Positions 27,810 to 37,858 of a DNA stretch of 64,000 nt are shown here, piece after piece. This stretch comes from Streptomyces minutiscleroticus (GTDB lineage: Bacteria; Actinomycetota; Actinomycetes; Streptomycetales; Streptomycetaceae): contig NZ_BMVU01000029.1 of the NCBI RefSeq assembly GCF_014650875.1, positions 1 through 64,000 of the forward strand, written 5' to 3'. Position numbers and translations under genes: made by a program. The notes below the pieces were generated by a model that was not told the origin of the DNA, made no database searches, and saw only the letters and a list, made by a program, of their open reading frames with translations. Every line of letters begins with the position of its first letter. Position 1 is the first letter of the stretch.

Positions 27810-29189
27810 TCACATCTCGAACGACTCGTGGTGGATCCGGCGGGCGGGCACCCCCGCGCCGCGCAGCGCCTCGTACACCGACCGCGCGAAGCCGGGCGGC
27901 CCGCACAGGAAGACGTCGTGGCGGTCGATGTCCGGGAGCTTGGCGCGCAGGGTCCGGGCGGAGATGTCCGGGCGCTCGCCGCCGGGGCTGTTGACCGCGT
28001 ACATCAGCCGGGCGCCCCGCTCGTCGGCGATCGCGGACAGCTCGTCCCACAGCGCCAGGTCCTGGGTGCTGTTGGCCCGGTAGAGGAGGGTGATGTCGCC
28101 GGACGCGCCGGGCAGCGTCTCGAACAGCGCCCGCATCGGGGTGATCCCGACGCCGCCCGCGATCAGCAGCACCTTGCCGCGGCTGCGCCGGGCCGCCGTC
28201 AGCGCCCCGTACGGGCCCTCCGCCCACACCCGGGTGCCGGGCTCCAGTTCGCGCAGCCGGGCGCTGTGGTCGCCGATCGCCTTCACGGTGATCCGCAGCA
28301 GGTCCGGGCGGGGCGCCGCCGACAGCGAGTACGGGTGCGAGCTGAACCGCATGCCCGGCGCCAGGAACCGCCAGCGGAAGAACTGCCCGGCCTCCGCGCC
28401 CATCCGGTGCAGCCGCTCCCCGCCGATCAGCACCGACACGATGCCGGGCGCCTCCTCGATCACCTGCTCCACCCGCATCCGGTGGCGCAGGTTGAGCCGG
28501 ACCGGGGTGAGGATCCGGTACCAGAGCACCAGCGCGGTGACCGACCCGTACAGCGCGTACCAGGCGGTCTTCGCGGCGGGCCGGACGGCGAAGTCGTTGC
28601 CGGTGGTGATCTGGTGCCAGAACGTCAGGAACACCGCCGCGTACGTGAGCAGGTGCACGTGGTACCAGAGGTCGTACGACATCCGGCGCCGGACGCCGCC
28701 GGCCGAGAGCAGCCCGATGAGCACCAGCAGGCCGGTGCCGATCGCCGCCTTGCCCATGTCCGGCAGCTGGTTCACGGAGTCGACCGTCTGCCGCACGACG
28801 TCCCCGAGCCCCAGGCCGGCCTGGAGGGCGTAGCCCCACATCGTGAGGAAGACGTGCGCGAGGACCAGGCAGAGGGTGTAGCGGCCGCTCGTCGCGTGCC
28901 AGCGGGCGACCCGGTCGGAGCCGACCCGGCGCTCCAGCGCGGGCACCCGCGCCATCTGCAGCACCACGAGCGCCATCAGGTACCCGGCGAGCAGGCCGGT
29001 GATCCGGCCCGCGTTGAGGACCCTGCCCGCGTCGCCCTCGATGGAGGGGGTGTTGCTCCACCACAGCCAGACCACGCCCGCGGCGCCCGCCCAGACGGCG
29101 AGCAGCAGCGGGACGGCGGGATTGCGGCGCGGACGGATGCGGCGCATCGTCTGGCGCCGCGCGGCGCGGCCACCGGCGATCGTGCTCAC
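27810..29189 (-). CDS. ferric-reductase-like transmembrane flavoprotein
   Basis: 459 residues. The N-terminal half has about six membrane helices with paired histidines (ARWHATSGRYTLCLVLAHVF, LWYHVHLLTYAAVFLTFWHQ) typical of the haem-binding ferric reductase domain. The C-terminal half is a ferredoxin-reductase module with the FAD motif HPYSLSAAP, nucleotide motifs GGVGITPMRALFE, and CGPPGFARSV near the end. It would move electrons from NAD(P)H through FAD and haem across the membrane. GGAGG precedes the GTG at 29189. First gene of the minus-strand unit with the FMN-binding protein and ApbE. A 9-G run (29210-29218) lies just upstream. Confidence 0.9.
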   Translation of the reverse strand: MSTIAGGRAARRQTMRRIRPRRNPAVPLLLAVWAGAAGVVWLWWSNTPSIEGDAGRVLNAGRITGLLAGYLMALVVLQMARVPALERRVGSDRVARWHATSGRYTLCLVLAHVFLTMWGYALQAGLGLGDVVRQTVDSVNQLPDMGKAAIGTGLLVLIGLLSAGGVRRRMSYDLWYHVHLLTYAAVFLTFWHQITTGNDFAVRPAAKTAWYALYGSVTALVLWYRILTPVRLNLRHRMRVEQVIEEAPGIVSVLIGGERLHRMGAEAGQFFRWRFLAPGMRFSSHPYSLSAAPRPDLLRITVKAIGDHSARLRELEPGTRVWAEGPYGALTAARRSRGKVLLIAGGVGITPMRALFETLPGASGDITLLYRANSTQDLALWDELSAIADERGARLMYAVNSPGGERPDISARTLRAKLPDIDRHDVFLCGPPGFARSVYEALRGAGVPARRIHHESFEM

Positions 29190-29286
29190 GGTTCCTCCGG
29201 GGTACGGGCGGGGGGGGGAGTGGCTCCTCGGCCCACTGGTACGTCCCGGAGCGGCGGCGCGTTCAACGCCCCCCGGTGGAAGAGGG

Positions 29287-29997
29287 TCAGTAGCGGGTGA
29301 GCGCGGTCCTTCCGCGGGCCGTCCCGATCGCGATGTGCGGGGCGCGGCCGGGTTCCGCCCAGGCCAGGATCCGCCGCATCGCCTCCCTCGGCACGGAGAC
29401 GCAGCCGGCCGTCGCGCCGTGCCCGTTCACGTGCAGGAAGATGCCCGCCCCGCGGCCGCGCACCGGCGCGCGGTAGTTGAAGCCGACGACGAGGGCGTGC
29501 GCGTACTGCGGCCGGTAGGCGATCAGGTGCTCGGACTCGGCGGCGCGGCAGTCGGCGGGGCGGGGCTCGGTCCAGCGGTTGTAGGAGCGCGAGGCGTTGT
29601 CCTGGCACCACCAGGAGTCCTCGCGCACCCGGCGGTACGGGACCTGCGTGCCCTCGGGCGCGGCCTCGGTGCCGAAGCCGAAGGGCAGGCGGTACAGGCC
29701 GGTGGGCGTGGTGTGCGTGCCCTGGCGGCGGGTGCGGCCCTCGGCCAGGCCGTTCGCGCCGAAGCGCGCGGGCGCGGAGCCGGCCCGTGTCCAGCGCCCG
29801 TGGCGGCGGTCCCACCAGGTGACGGTGCCGGTGGTGGAGGAGGTGCGGGCCGCCAGCGCGGTGATGAGCTGGGTGCCGCCGCCCGTGTGCGCCATGCGCT
29901 CCGGCAGCGGCCGCCGGCCCCCGTCCGCCGGGGCGGGCGGGCCGCCGGAGGCCAGGGCCAGCAGGGACAAGGACGCGAGGGCGGCGGCGAGGCGCAT
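29287..29997 (-). CDS. secreted L,D-transpeptidase-family protein
   Basis: 236 residues. Sec-type signal (MRLAAALASLSLLALASGG) and a YkuD-like catalytic region: THTTPTGLYRLPFGFG, and the active-site stretch FLHVNGHGATAGCVSVP with the conserved His and nucleophile Cys. L,D-transpeptidases make 3-3 crosslinks in peptidoglycan or attach proteins; some members of this subgroup are uncharacterised. It begins 2 nt after the stop of the PPOX gene, so the two are probably co-transcribed. Confidence 0.87.
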   Translation of the reverse strand: MRLAAALASLSLLALASGGPPAPADGGRRPLPERMAHTGGGTQLITALAARTSSTTGTVTWWDRRHGRWTRAGSAPARFGANGLAEGRTRRQGTHTTPTGLYRLPFGFGTEAAPEGTQVPYRRVREDSWWCQDNASRSYNRWTEPRPADCRAAESEHLIAYRPQYAHALVVGFNYRAPVRGRGAGIFLHVNGHGATAGCVSVPREAMRRILAWAEPGRAPHIAIGTARGRTALTRY

Positions 29998-29999
29998 GG

Positions 30000-30587
30000 T
30001 CAGACGCTACGGGGCGGCAGCGGGAGCGGCAGCCCGGGAAGGCCGTCCAGGCTCACCGCCACGTGCTCCTTCTTCTCGAAGTACCGCCCGAGCGAGGCGT
30101 CGTCCTCCCGCGCGAACCGCTTGCCGTGCAGATCGCGGTCCGCCTCGTACGCCATGTACGGCACCGCGTAGCCGCAGGTGTCGCGGACGAGGTCGGCCGT
30201 GACCACGATGACGGCGCGCAGGCCGTGGGCGGCCGGGTCGATGTCGGGGAAGCGGGCCAGCAGCTCCTCGAAGCGGGGGTCGTCCCGGAAGACCGGCTCG
30301 CCCCGGCCGTGCACCCGCACGATGTTCGGCGGGCCCTGGAAGGCGCACCACATGAGGGTGATCCGGCCGTTCTCGCGCAGGTGGGCGATGGTCTCCGCGT
30401 TGCTGCCCGCGAAGTCGAGGTACGCCACGGTGCGCTCGTCGAGCACCGCGAACGAGCCCTTGAGGCCCTTGGGGGAGAGGTTGACCGTGCCGTCGCCGGA
30501 CAGCGGCGCGGTCGCGGTGAAGAAGAGGGGCTGTTCCTCGATGAACGAACGCAGCCTGCCGTCTATGGACGCATACGTCTTTCCCAT
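30000..30587 (-). CDS. pyridoxamine-5'-phosphate-oxidase-fold protein
   Basis: 195 residues of the PPOX/FMN split-barrel family: LRSFIEEQPLFFTATAPLSG, GTVNLSPKGLKGSFAVLDER, TVAYLDFAGSNAETIAHLRE and ITLMWCAFQGPPNIVRVHGR. Members bind FMN, F420 or haem; the cofactor is not clear here. No Shine-Dalgarno sequence, but GATAAT (plus-strand 30596-30601) lies exactly 8 nt before the ATG, which fits a leaderless transcript. Upstream partner of the L,D-transpeptidase. Confidence 0.88.
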   Translation of the reverse strand: MGKTYASIDGRLRSFIEEQPLFFTATAPLSGDGTVNLSPKGLKGSFAVLDERTVAYLDFAGSNAETIAHLRENGRITLMWCAFQGPPNIVRVHGRGEPVFRDDPRFEELLARFPDIDPAAHGLRAVIVVTADLVRDTCGYAVPYMAYEADRDLHGKRFAREDDASLGRYFEKKEHVAVSLDGLPGLPLPLPPRSV

Positions 30588-30717
30588 GTCCGACGATTAT
30601 CGGCGGATTCCTTTCGCCCGTCTGAGGATTCGCGGATACGGGCGCGCGGCTCCGCGGCCGCCCCGGCCGGCGTCCGGGGCGACCGCGGAGGTCAGGGGAG
30701 GGCGAGGGGCGGCGCCG

Positions 30718-31158
30718 TCACTCGTCGAGCGAGCAGGGGGCGAGGGACTCCAGGCCCTGGGGGCGGTCCGCCGTGCGGCCGACGGCCGTGGCGATGCGGT
30801 TGATCGTCGCCACCCGCTTGTCCTCCAGGGGGCCGAGGACGGCGTTCTGGACGAAGTCGGGCCCGCCCTGGCCGGCGGTGTCGATCAGCCGCTGGTTCGC
30901 CTCGCCGATCTGGGTGTCGAGGAGGGCGAGGTCGCGGTCGACCTCGGCCCGCGCGGAGGCGGGGACCTCGGGGAGGCTCGATGCGACGGCGGGGCAGCTC
31001 ACCGTGCCCGGCGACGCCTGCGTACGCGCGTCCGAGCCGTCCGACGACGACTCGCCGGCCAGCGCCGAACCGGCGACGACCGCGCCCGACAACGCCAGCG
31101 CGGCCGCGCCGCCGATCACCAATCGCCGCTTGTGGTACTTCGGTAGAGCCCTGGACAT
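30718..31158 (-). CDS. secreted protein of unknown function
   Basis: 146 residues. A basic start and hydrophobic stretch (MSRALPKYHKRRLVIGGAAA to ALSGAVVAGSALAG) form a signal peptide with likely cleavage near residue 34. The mature part is helical, has two cysteines (SCPAVA and APCSLDE at the very C-terminus, possibly a disulfide) and no known motif. I do not recognise a family. Probably monocistronic. Confidence 0.75.
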   Translation of the reverse strand: MSRALPKYHKRRLVIGGAAALALSGAVVAGSALAGESSSDGSDARTQASPGTVSCPAVASSLPEVPASARAEVDRDLALLDTQIGEANQRLIDTAGQGGPDFVQNAVLGPLEDKRVATINRIATAVGRTADRPQGLESLAPCSLDE

Positions 31159-31364
31159 GCGGAAAGCCTCGCTCTGCTCGGGGGAAGAGGGTGGGGGAGG
31201 GGCGGTCCGGTGGCCGGCCGGACGGCGCGCTCCTCGGTCGGTGACTGCTGGGACGCATGCGTTCGGGGAGAGGTACGGGAAAGCGCGTTCCCCTGTTCAA
31301 GCGCCGGGCGAACGGATCGGGACGGGAGCGGACTTGCGCGCTGCCGGGGACCCGGGGGATCGGA
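31159..31364. other. gap between secreted-protein gene and argH promoter
   Basis: About 200 nt upstream of both divergent genes. It must hold the promoter of the secreted protein, but no clear -10/-35 pair stands out. No hairpin or coding region seen. Confidence 0.35.
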
Positions 31365-31399
31365 TTGACGATTCATGCAATGCACTGCATACTCATGCA
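31365..31399 (+). promoter_or_regulatory. argH promoter with ARG box
   Basis: TTGACG (31365-31370), 17 nt and CATACT (31388-31393) form a promoter. It is covered by an AT-rich palindromic cluster (31372-31399) with the ATGCA/TGCAT units typical of Streptomyces ARG boxes. It lies 183 nt before argH, leaving a fairly long leader. Confidence 0.8.
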
Positions 31400-31485
31400 G
31401 GACGGCGGGCGCAGTGCGAGGTGAGACCCGTGGCCGAGCGCGGCGCCGTCCTGGCGGCCGCCGGACCGGCGACGCAGTAGCGTGA

Positions 31486-33009
<1,524 letters not shown>

Positions 33010-33083
33010 CCGGTCGCGTACGGGCGGGGCGTCGCGGGTCGGGTCGGGCGGCAGCCGCAAGGAGCCGACCGGACGGAGCCGCG

Positions 33084-33763
33084 ACGCCCTTCGACCGCCT
33101 TTCGGCCGCGACGATCCCCGCCTGCCGGCTCGGACTCGGCCTGGCCTCCGTGGGGCGCCCCGGCCGCATCACGCTCGGCCGCGAGGCGGACCTGCCCGCC
33201 GACCGCAGCGCGGCGGCGCTGCGCGAGCGCGCCCACCAACTCCTCGACGCCGCCTGCGCCCAGGGCGTGCGCCACGTCGGCGCGGCCCGCTCCCACGGCC
33301 GCGCCGAGGAGTTCCCGGCGGACTGGCTGCGCGCCCGGCCGGACGCCCGCGACGTGGTCGTGGGCAGCAAGTGGGGCTACACGTACACGGCGGGCCGGCG
33401 CACCGAGGCCGAGGCGCACGACGCCGGGCTCACCGTCGTCGTCGAGGAGGGCGTGGCCAACGGCCGCCTCACCGGGACGCACGCGCCGGACCGGCTCCGC
33501 GCCGTCGCCGAGGGGACGGGCGCGGACCCGGACACCGTCGCGCTCGCCTTCGTGCTGCGCAGGCCGTGGGCCGGCGTGGTGCTCTCCGGCGCCGCCACCA
33601 CCGGGCAGCCGGCGTCCCACCTGCGCGCGGCCGCCGTCGGCCTCGGCGCCGACGGGGCGGAGCGGCTCGCGCGGCTCGCGGATGACCCGCGGACGTACCG
33701 GGAGCGGCGCGGCCGGCTGCCCTGGCGCTCCGGGAGCGGCGCGGCCGGCTGCCCTGGCGCTGA
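33084..33763 (+). pseudogene. decayed aldo/keto reductase
   Basis: The frame from 33084 matches an aldo/keto reductase: PFDRLSAATIPACRLGLGLA near the start, VVVGSKWGYTYTAGRRTE, then a jump straight to DAGLTVVVEEGVANGRLTG. About 110-120 residues of the barrel are missing between these blocks. The catalytic D...Y region reads GAARSHG instead of the usual DAARSYG, and no start codon with a ribosome site is present. A perfect 32-bp tandem duplication (33698-33729, 33730-33761) shifts the original stop: without it LPWR would be followed by TGA. With it the frame runs on through the terminator. It is therefore almost certainly nonfunctional. Confidence 0.8.
33698..33761 (+). repeat. perfect 32-bp tandem duplication
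   Basis: Units 33698-33729 and 33730-33761 are identical (each begins CCGGGAGCGGCGCGGCCGGC and ends CTGGCGCT). The length is not a multiple of three, so it changes the frame at the end of the aldo/keto reductase remnant and removes its stop codon. Perfect identity suggests a recent slip. Confidence 0.95.
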
Positions 33764-33780
33764 GGACGGCGCGGGACGAC

Positions 33781-33820
33781 GGAGCGGCCCGGGTGCCCCT
33801 CGGGGCGCCCGGGCCGCTCC
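33781..33820. terminator. bidirectional terminator
   Basis: 19-bp stem, 33781-33799 with 33802-33820, one G-U pair, 2-nt loop, followed by TTT on the plus strand. It sits between the aldo/keto reductase remnant and the convergent plsC. Confidence 0.8.
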
Positions 33821-33867
33821 TTTCGCGGGTGCGCGGCCGGCGGCGCACCGCCCGGCCGAAAGGCCCC

Positions 33868-34539
33868 TTACGCGGCCTTCGCCTTCGTGGCGTACATGTC
33901 GACGTACTCCTGGCCCGAGAGGCGCATGACCTCGGCCATCACCGAGTCGGTGACGGCGCGCAGGACGTAGCGGTCGCGGTCCATGCCGTCGTAGCGGGAG
34001 AACTCCATCGGCTCGCCGAAGCGGACCGTGACCTTGCCGGGGCGCGGCATGCCGGCGCCGCCGGGCTGCAGCTTGTCGGTGCCGATCATCGCGAACGGCA
34101 CGACGGGGGCGCCGGTCATCAGGGTGAGGCGGGCGATGCCGGTGCGGCCGCGGTAGAGGCGGCCGTCGGGGGAGCGGGTGCCCTCCGGGTAGATGCCGAA
34201 GATCCTGCCCTCGTCGAGCACGCGGCGGCCGGTCATCAGCGCGGCGACCCCGCCCCGGCCGCCGTCGCGGTCCACCGGGATCATGCCGACGCCGGTGAAG
34301 AACCACGCCATGAGGCGGCCCTTGAGGCTCTTGCCGGTGACGTACTCGTCCTTGCCGATGAAGAACACCTGCCGGTCGCAGACCAGCGGGAGGATCATCG
34401 AGTCGATGAACGTCAGGTGGTTGCCGGCGAGGATGACCGGACCGCTGCCCGGGATGCGCTCCGCGCCCTCCACCTGTGGGCGGAACATCAGGCGCATGAT
34501 CGGTCCGAGCACTGCCTTGATGAGCGCGAAGCGGGACAA
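33868..34539 (-). CDS. plsC: 1-acyl-sn-glycerol-3-phosphate acyltransferase
   Basis: 223 residues. The HX4D catalytic motif is GNHLTFIDS, followed by the acceptor-binding motif FGIYPEGTRSPDG and PVVPFAMIGTDKLQ. It acylates lysophosphatidic acid to phosphatidic acid, or a related lipid, at the membrane. Start: GGGAGGG lies 4 nt before a TTG at 34539 and homologues begin SRFALIKAVLG, so I take this TTG; an open frame reaches 31 codons further upstream (ATG-type start at 34632). C-terminal lysine-rich tail. Confidence 0.88.
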   Translation of the reverse strand: MSRFALIKAVLGPIMRLMFRPQVEGAERIPGSGPVILAGNHLTFIDSMILPLVCDRQVFFIGKDEYVTGKSLKGRLMAWFFTGVGMIPVDRDGGRGGVAALMTGRRVLDEGRIFGIYPEGTRSPDGRLYRGRTGIARLTLMTGAPVVPFAMIGTDKLQPGGAGMPRPGKVTVRFGEPMEFSRYDGMDRDRYVLRAVTDSVMAEVMRLSGQEYVDMYATKAKAA

Positions 34540-34895
34540 CGGGCCCTCCCATGTCAAGGGATCCGGTATGAGTCTGTGCAGGTGAGGACGATACTCGCGC
34601 CCTTGGGGGTAACGCACATCGGGTTCACGCAACGGATACCCGGCGTTGATGCGTGTTCACCTGCGGGTGCGCCCCGGCGGGCGCCCGACACACGGCGGCA
34701 ACGATGTGACGGACATCGCGCCCCCGGGGGAGGCCGGGCGCCCCGGCCGCCGGCCCCGGTCCCGCGCACCCCACCGGACACACGGCGTCACCCGCGTGTT
34801 CCGTGCGAGGTCTCCCGCACGTCACGCACGCGCCCCTACGATCGTCCCGCTTTGACAGGTGCAAGGCAGTACCGGGCAGTACAGGAGGAGCGCGC

Positions 34896-36071
34896 ATGGC
34901 GTCGGAGGAGTCGTACGGGCAGGAGCGGGGCACGGGACGGCGGGCGCTGCTCTCGGCCGCGGTGCTCGGCGCGGGCGGGGCGGCCCTCGGGCTGTCGTCC
35001 GGCACGGCCGCGGCGGCCGGCCGGTCCGGCAGGGGCAGCGGCGGCGGTGTCCGCGGCCTGCCGAAGCCGACGGTCATCGGCCACCGCGGGTCCAGCGGCT
35101 ACCGTCCGGAGCACACCCTCGGCTCCTACCAGCTGGCGCTCGACACGGGCGCGCACATCGTCGAGGCCGGCGACCTGGTGCCCACCAAGGACGGCCACCT
35201 GGTCTGCCGCCACGAGCCGGAGATCGGCGGGACGACGGACGTCGCCGACCACCCCGAGTTCGCCGACCGGAAGACCACCAAGTCGCTCGACGGGGTCGCC
35301 ACCACCGGCTGGTTCACCGAGGACTTCACGCTCGCCGAGCTGAAGACGCTGCGCGCCAAGGAGCGCATCCCGGGCACCCGCCCGCACAACACCCTCTACG
35401 ACGGTCGCTGGGAGATCCCCACCTTCGAGGAGGTGCTGCGCTGGCAGGACGAGCAGACCCGCGAGCGCGGCGAGCAGGTCTGGATCTACCCGGAGCTGAA
35501 GCACCCCACCTACTTCCGCAAGCTGGGCCTGCCCACCGAGGAGCGGCTGGCCAAGCTGCTGCGCAAGCACGGCAAGGACGGGAAGAACTCGCCGGTCATC
35601 GTCCAGTCCTTCGAGCCGACCAGCATCCAGCGGATGAACAAGCTGGTCGACAACCCGCTGGCCGTGCTGCTGTCCTCCGCGAACAGCCGGCCCTGGGACT
35701 TCGTCGAGGCGGGCGACCCGCGCACCGTCGCCGACCTGGTCAAGCGCGAGGGCCTGCGCTGGATCGCCTCCTTCGCCGACGGCATCGGCCCGACCCTGGA
35801 CCTGATCGTCCCGAGGGACTCCGCCGGAAGGCTGACCGAGCCCACCACGCTGGTCGCCGACGCCCACCGGGTGGGTCTGATCCTGCACCCGTACACGATG
35901 CGCAACGAGAACACCTTCCTGCCCGCGGACTTCCGCAAGGGCAGCGACCCGGCCGCCTACGGCGACGCCTTCGGCGCCTTCCGGGCCTACTTCGAGACCG
36001 GCATCGACGGCATCTTCACCGACAACCCCGACACCGGACTGCTCGCCCGCGAGGACTTCCTCGCCCGCTGA
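34896..36071 (+). CDS. Tat-exported glycerophosphodiester phosphodiesterase
   Basis: 391 residues. N-terminal twin-arginine-type signal: GTGRRALLSAAVLGAGGAAL with cleavage near AAAAG. GDPD core: VIGHRGSSGYRPEHTLGSYQ (catalytic His, Arg and Glu), DLVPTKDGHLVCRHEPE (metal Glu/Asp replaced in part by AGD, catalytic His), WIYPELKHPTYFR and GIDGIFTDNPD. It releases sn-glycerol-3-phosphate from glycerophosphodiesters or from teichoic acid outside the cell. GAGGAG precedes the ATG; a perfect hairpin follows. Confidence 0.93.
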   Translation: MASEESYGQERGTGRRALLSAAVLGAGGAALGLSSGTAAAAGRSGRGSGGGVRGLPKPTVIGHRGSSGYRPEHTLGSYQLALDTGAHIVEAGDLVPTKDGHLVCRHEPEIGGTTDVADHPEFADRKTTKSLDGVATTGWFTEDFTLAELKTLRAKERIPGTRPHNTLYDGRWEIPTFEEVLRWQDEQTRERGEQVWIYPELKHPTYFRKLGLPTEERLAKLLRKHGKDGKNSPVIVQSFEPTSIQRMNKLVDNPLAVLLSSANSRPWDFVEAGDPRTVADLVKREGLRWIASFADGIGPTLDLIVPRDSAGRLTEPTTLVADAHRVGLILHPYTMRNENTFLPADFRKGSDPAAYGDAFGAFRAYFETGIDGIFTDNPDTGLLAREDFLAR

Positions 36072-36107
36072 GCACGGCCGGCGGGCCCCGGGCCCGAGCG
36101 GACGACA

Positions 36108-36138
36108 GGCCGCCCCGGCACCCCGCGCCGGGGCGGCC
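36108..36138 (+). terminator. terminator of the glycerophosphodiesterase gene
   Basis: GGCCGCCCCGGC (36108-36119) pairs perfectly with GCCGGGGCGGCC (36127-36138) around a 7-nt loop, 36 nt after the stop codon. Confidence 0.75.
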
Positions 36139-36366
36139 CCGCCGTGCCGCGCACGCCCCGGTGCGCCGCGCGCTTCCGGTCACGGGACGCCCGATGCCGC
36201 GAGGGCCGGGCGGAGTTGCCCATGTCACAGGGGTGCTTGGGGTGGTAACGCGCCCGATGCCCGGGATGTCTGCGCCGTTTGCCCGCGATGGAGGTTGGTC
36301 CCGCGAGGCGTTGGGGAAGGGAGTGAGGGACAACCGGCGGAGCATGTGAGCGGGAGGCATGCACAC

Positions 36367-36870
36367 ATGGGCATGAGCGTGACCATCTCTGAGGCGACCG
36401 ACCAGGACGCCGAGCAGATCCTCAAACTGCAGTACCTCTGCTACCAGGGCGAGGCCGAGCTGTACGGCGACTACGGCATCGAGCCCCTCACCCAGACGCT
36501 CGCGTCCCTCAAGGAGGAGCTGGCGGGCGGCACCGTCCTGGTCGCCCGGCTGGGGGAGGAGGTCGTGGCCTCGGTGCGCGGCCGCGTCGACGCCTCCGGC
36601 ACGGCGCACATCGGCAAGCTCATCGTCCACCCCCGCATGCAGCGCCACGGCCTCGGCGGCCGGCTGCTCCTCGCCGTCGAGGCGAAGCTCGGCGCGGAGG
36701 GCGGCGCCCGCACCTTCGAGCTGTTCAGCGGCCACCGCAGCGAGCACAACCTGCGGCTGTACCGCAAGCACGGCTACGAGCAGGTCTCCAGCGAGCGCGT
36801 CGACGACCGGCTCACCCTGGTGACGCTGGCGAAGGCGGTCGAGGCGAGCGCGTTCGTGGCCAGCGCCTGA
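36367..36870 (+). CDS. GNAT-family N-acetyltransferase
   Basis: 167 residues. Acetyl-CoA motif A is seen as IGKLIVHPRMQRHGLGGRLL (R/Q-x-x-G-x-G/A type) and motif B as FELFSGHRSEHNLRLYRKHG. The N-terminus (VTISEATDQDAEQILKLQYL) is typical. Substrate unknown. Two in-frame ATGs (36367 and 36373) are possible; GGGAGG lies nearer the first. Confidence 0.88.
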   Translation: MGMSVTISEATDQDAEQILKLQYLCYQGEAELYGDYGIEPLTQTLASLKEELAGGTVLVARLGEEVVASVRGRVDASGTAHIGKLIVHPRMQRHGLGGRLLLAVEAKLGAEGGARTFELFSGHRSEHNLRLYRKHGYEQVSSERVDDRLTLVTLAKAVEASAFVASA

Positions 36871-36919
36871 GGAGCGGCCGTACGGCCCCTCGTACGCGGT
36901 CGTACGGCCCGCCCCGGTG

Positions 36920-37399
36920 TCAGCCCCGCGCCGCCGTGCGCGCCCGGCGCAGCCAGAACAGCGCGGTCACCGGCAGCAGCACGGGGATGAAGAGGTAGCC
37001 CATGCCGTAGTCCGACCAGACCGTGGCGTCGGGGAAGGCGGACGGCTCCGCCAGCGTCCACGTCCCGACGACCAGCACGCCCGCGAGCTCGGCGGCGCAG
37101 CACACCAGCGCCGCCCTGCGGGCCGTCTCGCCGCCGCGCACCAGCGAGTACGTGATGAAGCCGTAGACGACGCCGGCGACCGCCGACAGGGAGTAGGCCA
37201 GCGGGGCCTTGTCGAACTCCGTCGCGATCTGCACGACGGAGCGCGACACGGCCCCGACGACCATCACGCCGTACAGCCAGACCAGCAGCATGCCGGGGCC
37301 GTGGATCAGCCGGCCGGGCCTGCGCCCCCCGTCGAGCTCCGGCCCGCCGCCGTCCGGCCGCCCCTGCGCGGACACCGTTCCGCTCTCCTCCGCGGCCAC
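36920..37399 (-). CDS. four-helix integral membrane protein
   Basis: 159 residues. After a 30-residue polar N-terminus there are four hydrophobic segments (GMLLVWLYGVMVVGAVSRSV, LAYSLSAVAGVVYGFITYSL, RRAALVCCAAELAGVLVVGT, GYLFIPVLLPVTALFWLRR). No family recognised. The GTG at 37399 is 4 nt after the stop of the upstream membrane protein gene, so the two are an operon and may form one complex. Confidence 0.8.
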   Translation of the reverse strand: MAAEESGTVSAQGRPDGGGPELDGGRRPGRLIHGPGMLLVWLYGVMVVGAVSRSVVQIATEFDKAPLAYSLSAVAGVVYGFITYSLVRGGETARRAALVCCAAELAGVLVVGTWTLAEPSAFPDATVWSDYGMGYLFIPVLLPVTALFWLRRARTAARG

Positions 37400-37403
37400 C
37401 GTC

Positions 37404-37763
37404 TCAGCCTCCCCAGATGTCGTAGAGCCGCACCTGCAGCACGGCGAGCACCACGCCGCCGGCCGCGACCGTGACCGAGCCCCAGCGGGTCCGCTCGGCC
37501 AGCGACATGAACGCCGTGACCGGGACGCAGGCGAAGGCGCCGACCAGATACGCCACGAAGATCGTCACGCCCTGCTCGGGACGCTCGCCGCGCGCCAGCT
37601 GCACGATGCCCACCACGAGCTGCACCAGCGCGAGCAGCGACACCACCGCCATGCCGATGAAGTGCCAGTCCTTGGTCGGCTGGTCCCGGTGGGCGGCCCA
37701 GCCGCACCAGGCGGCGAGCGCGAGCGCGGCGACGGCGGTCGCGACCGTCAGGACGTCAAGCAT
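37404..37763 (-). CDS. integral membrane protein
   Basis: 119 residues, four hydrophobic segments (VATAVAALALAAWCGWAAH, GMAVVSLLALVQLVVGIVQ, GVTIFVAYLVGAFACVPVT, VTVAAGGVVLAVLQVRLY). No motif recognised. First gene of the pair with the 159-residue membrane protein. Confidence 0.82.
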   Translation of the reverse strand: MLDVLTVATAVAALALAAWCGWAAHRDQPTKDWHFIGMAVVSLLALVQLVVGIVQLARGERPEQGVTIFVAYLVGAFACVPVTAFMSLAERTRWGSVTVAAGGVVLAVLQVRLYDIWGG

Positions 37764-37858
37764 GCAAGCGACCTTATTACGGAGCGGGTGCTCTCCCGCG
37801 CCCGGCCCCGCGCCCCCGCCGCGCCGCCGGTGCCGCGCGGCCTCGTAGGGTCGGGACC

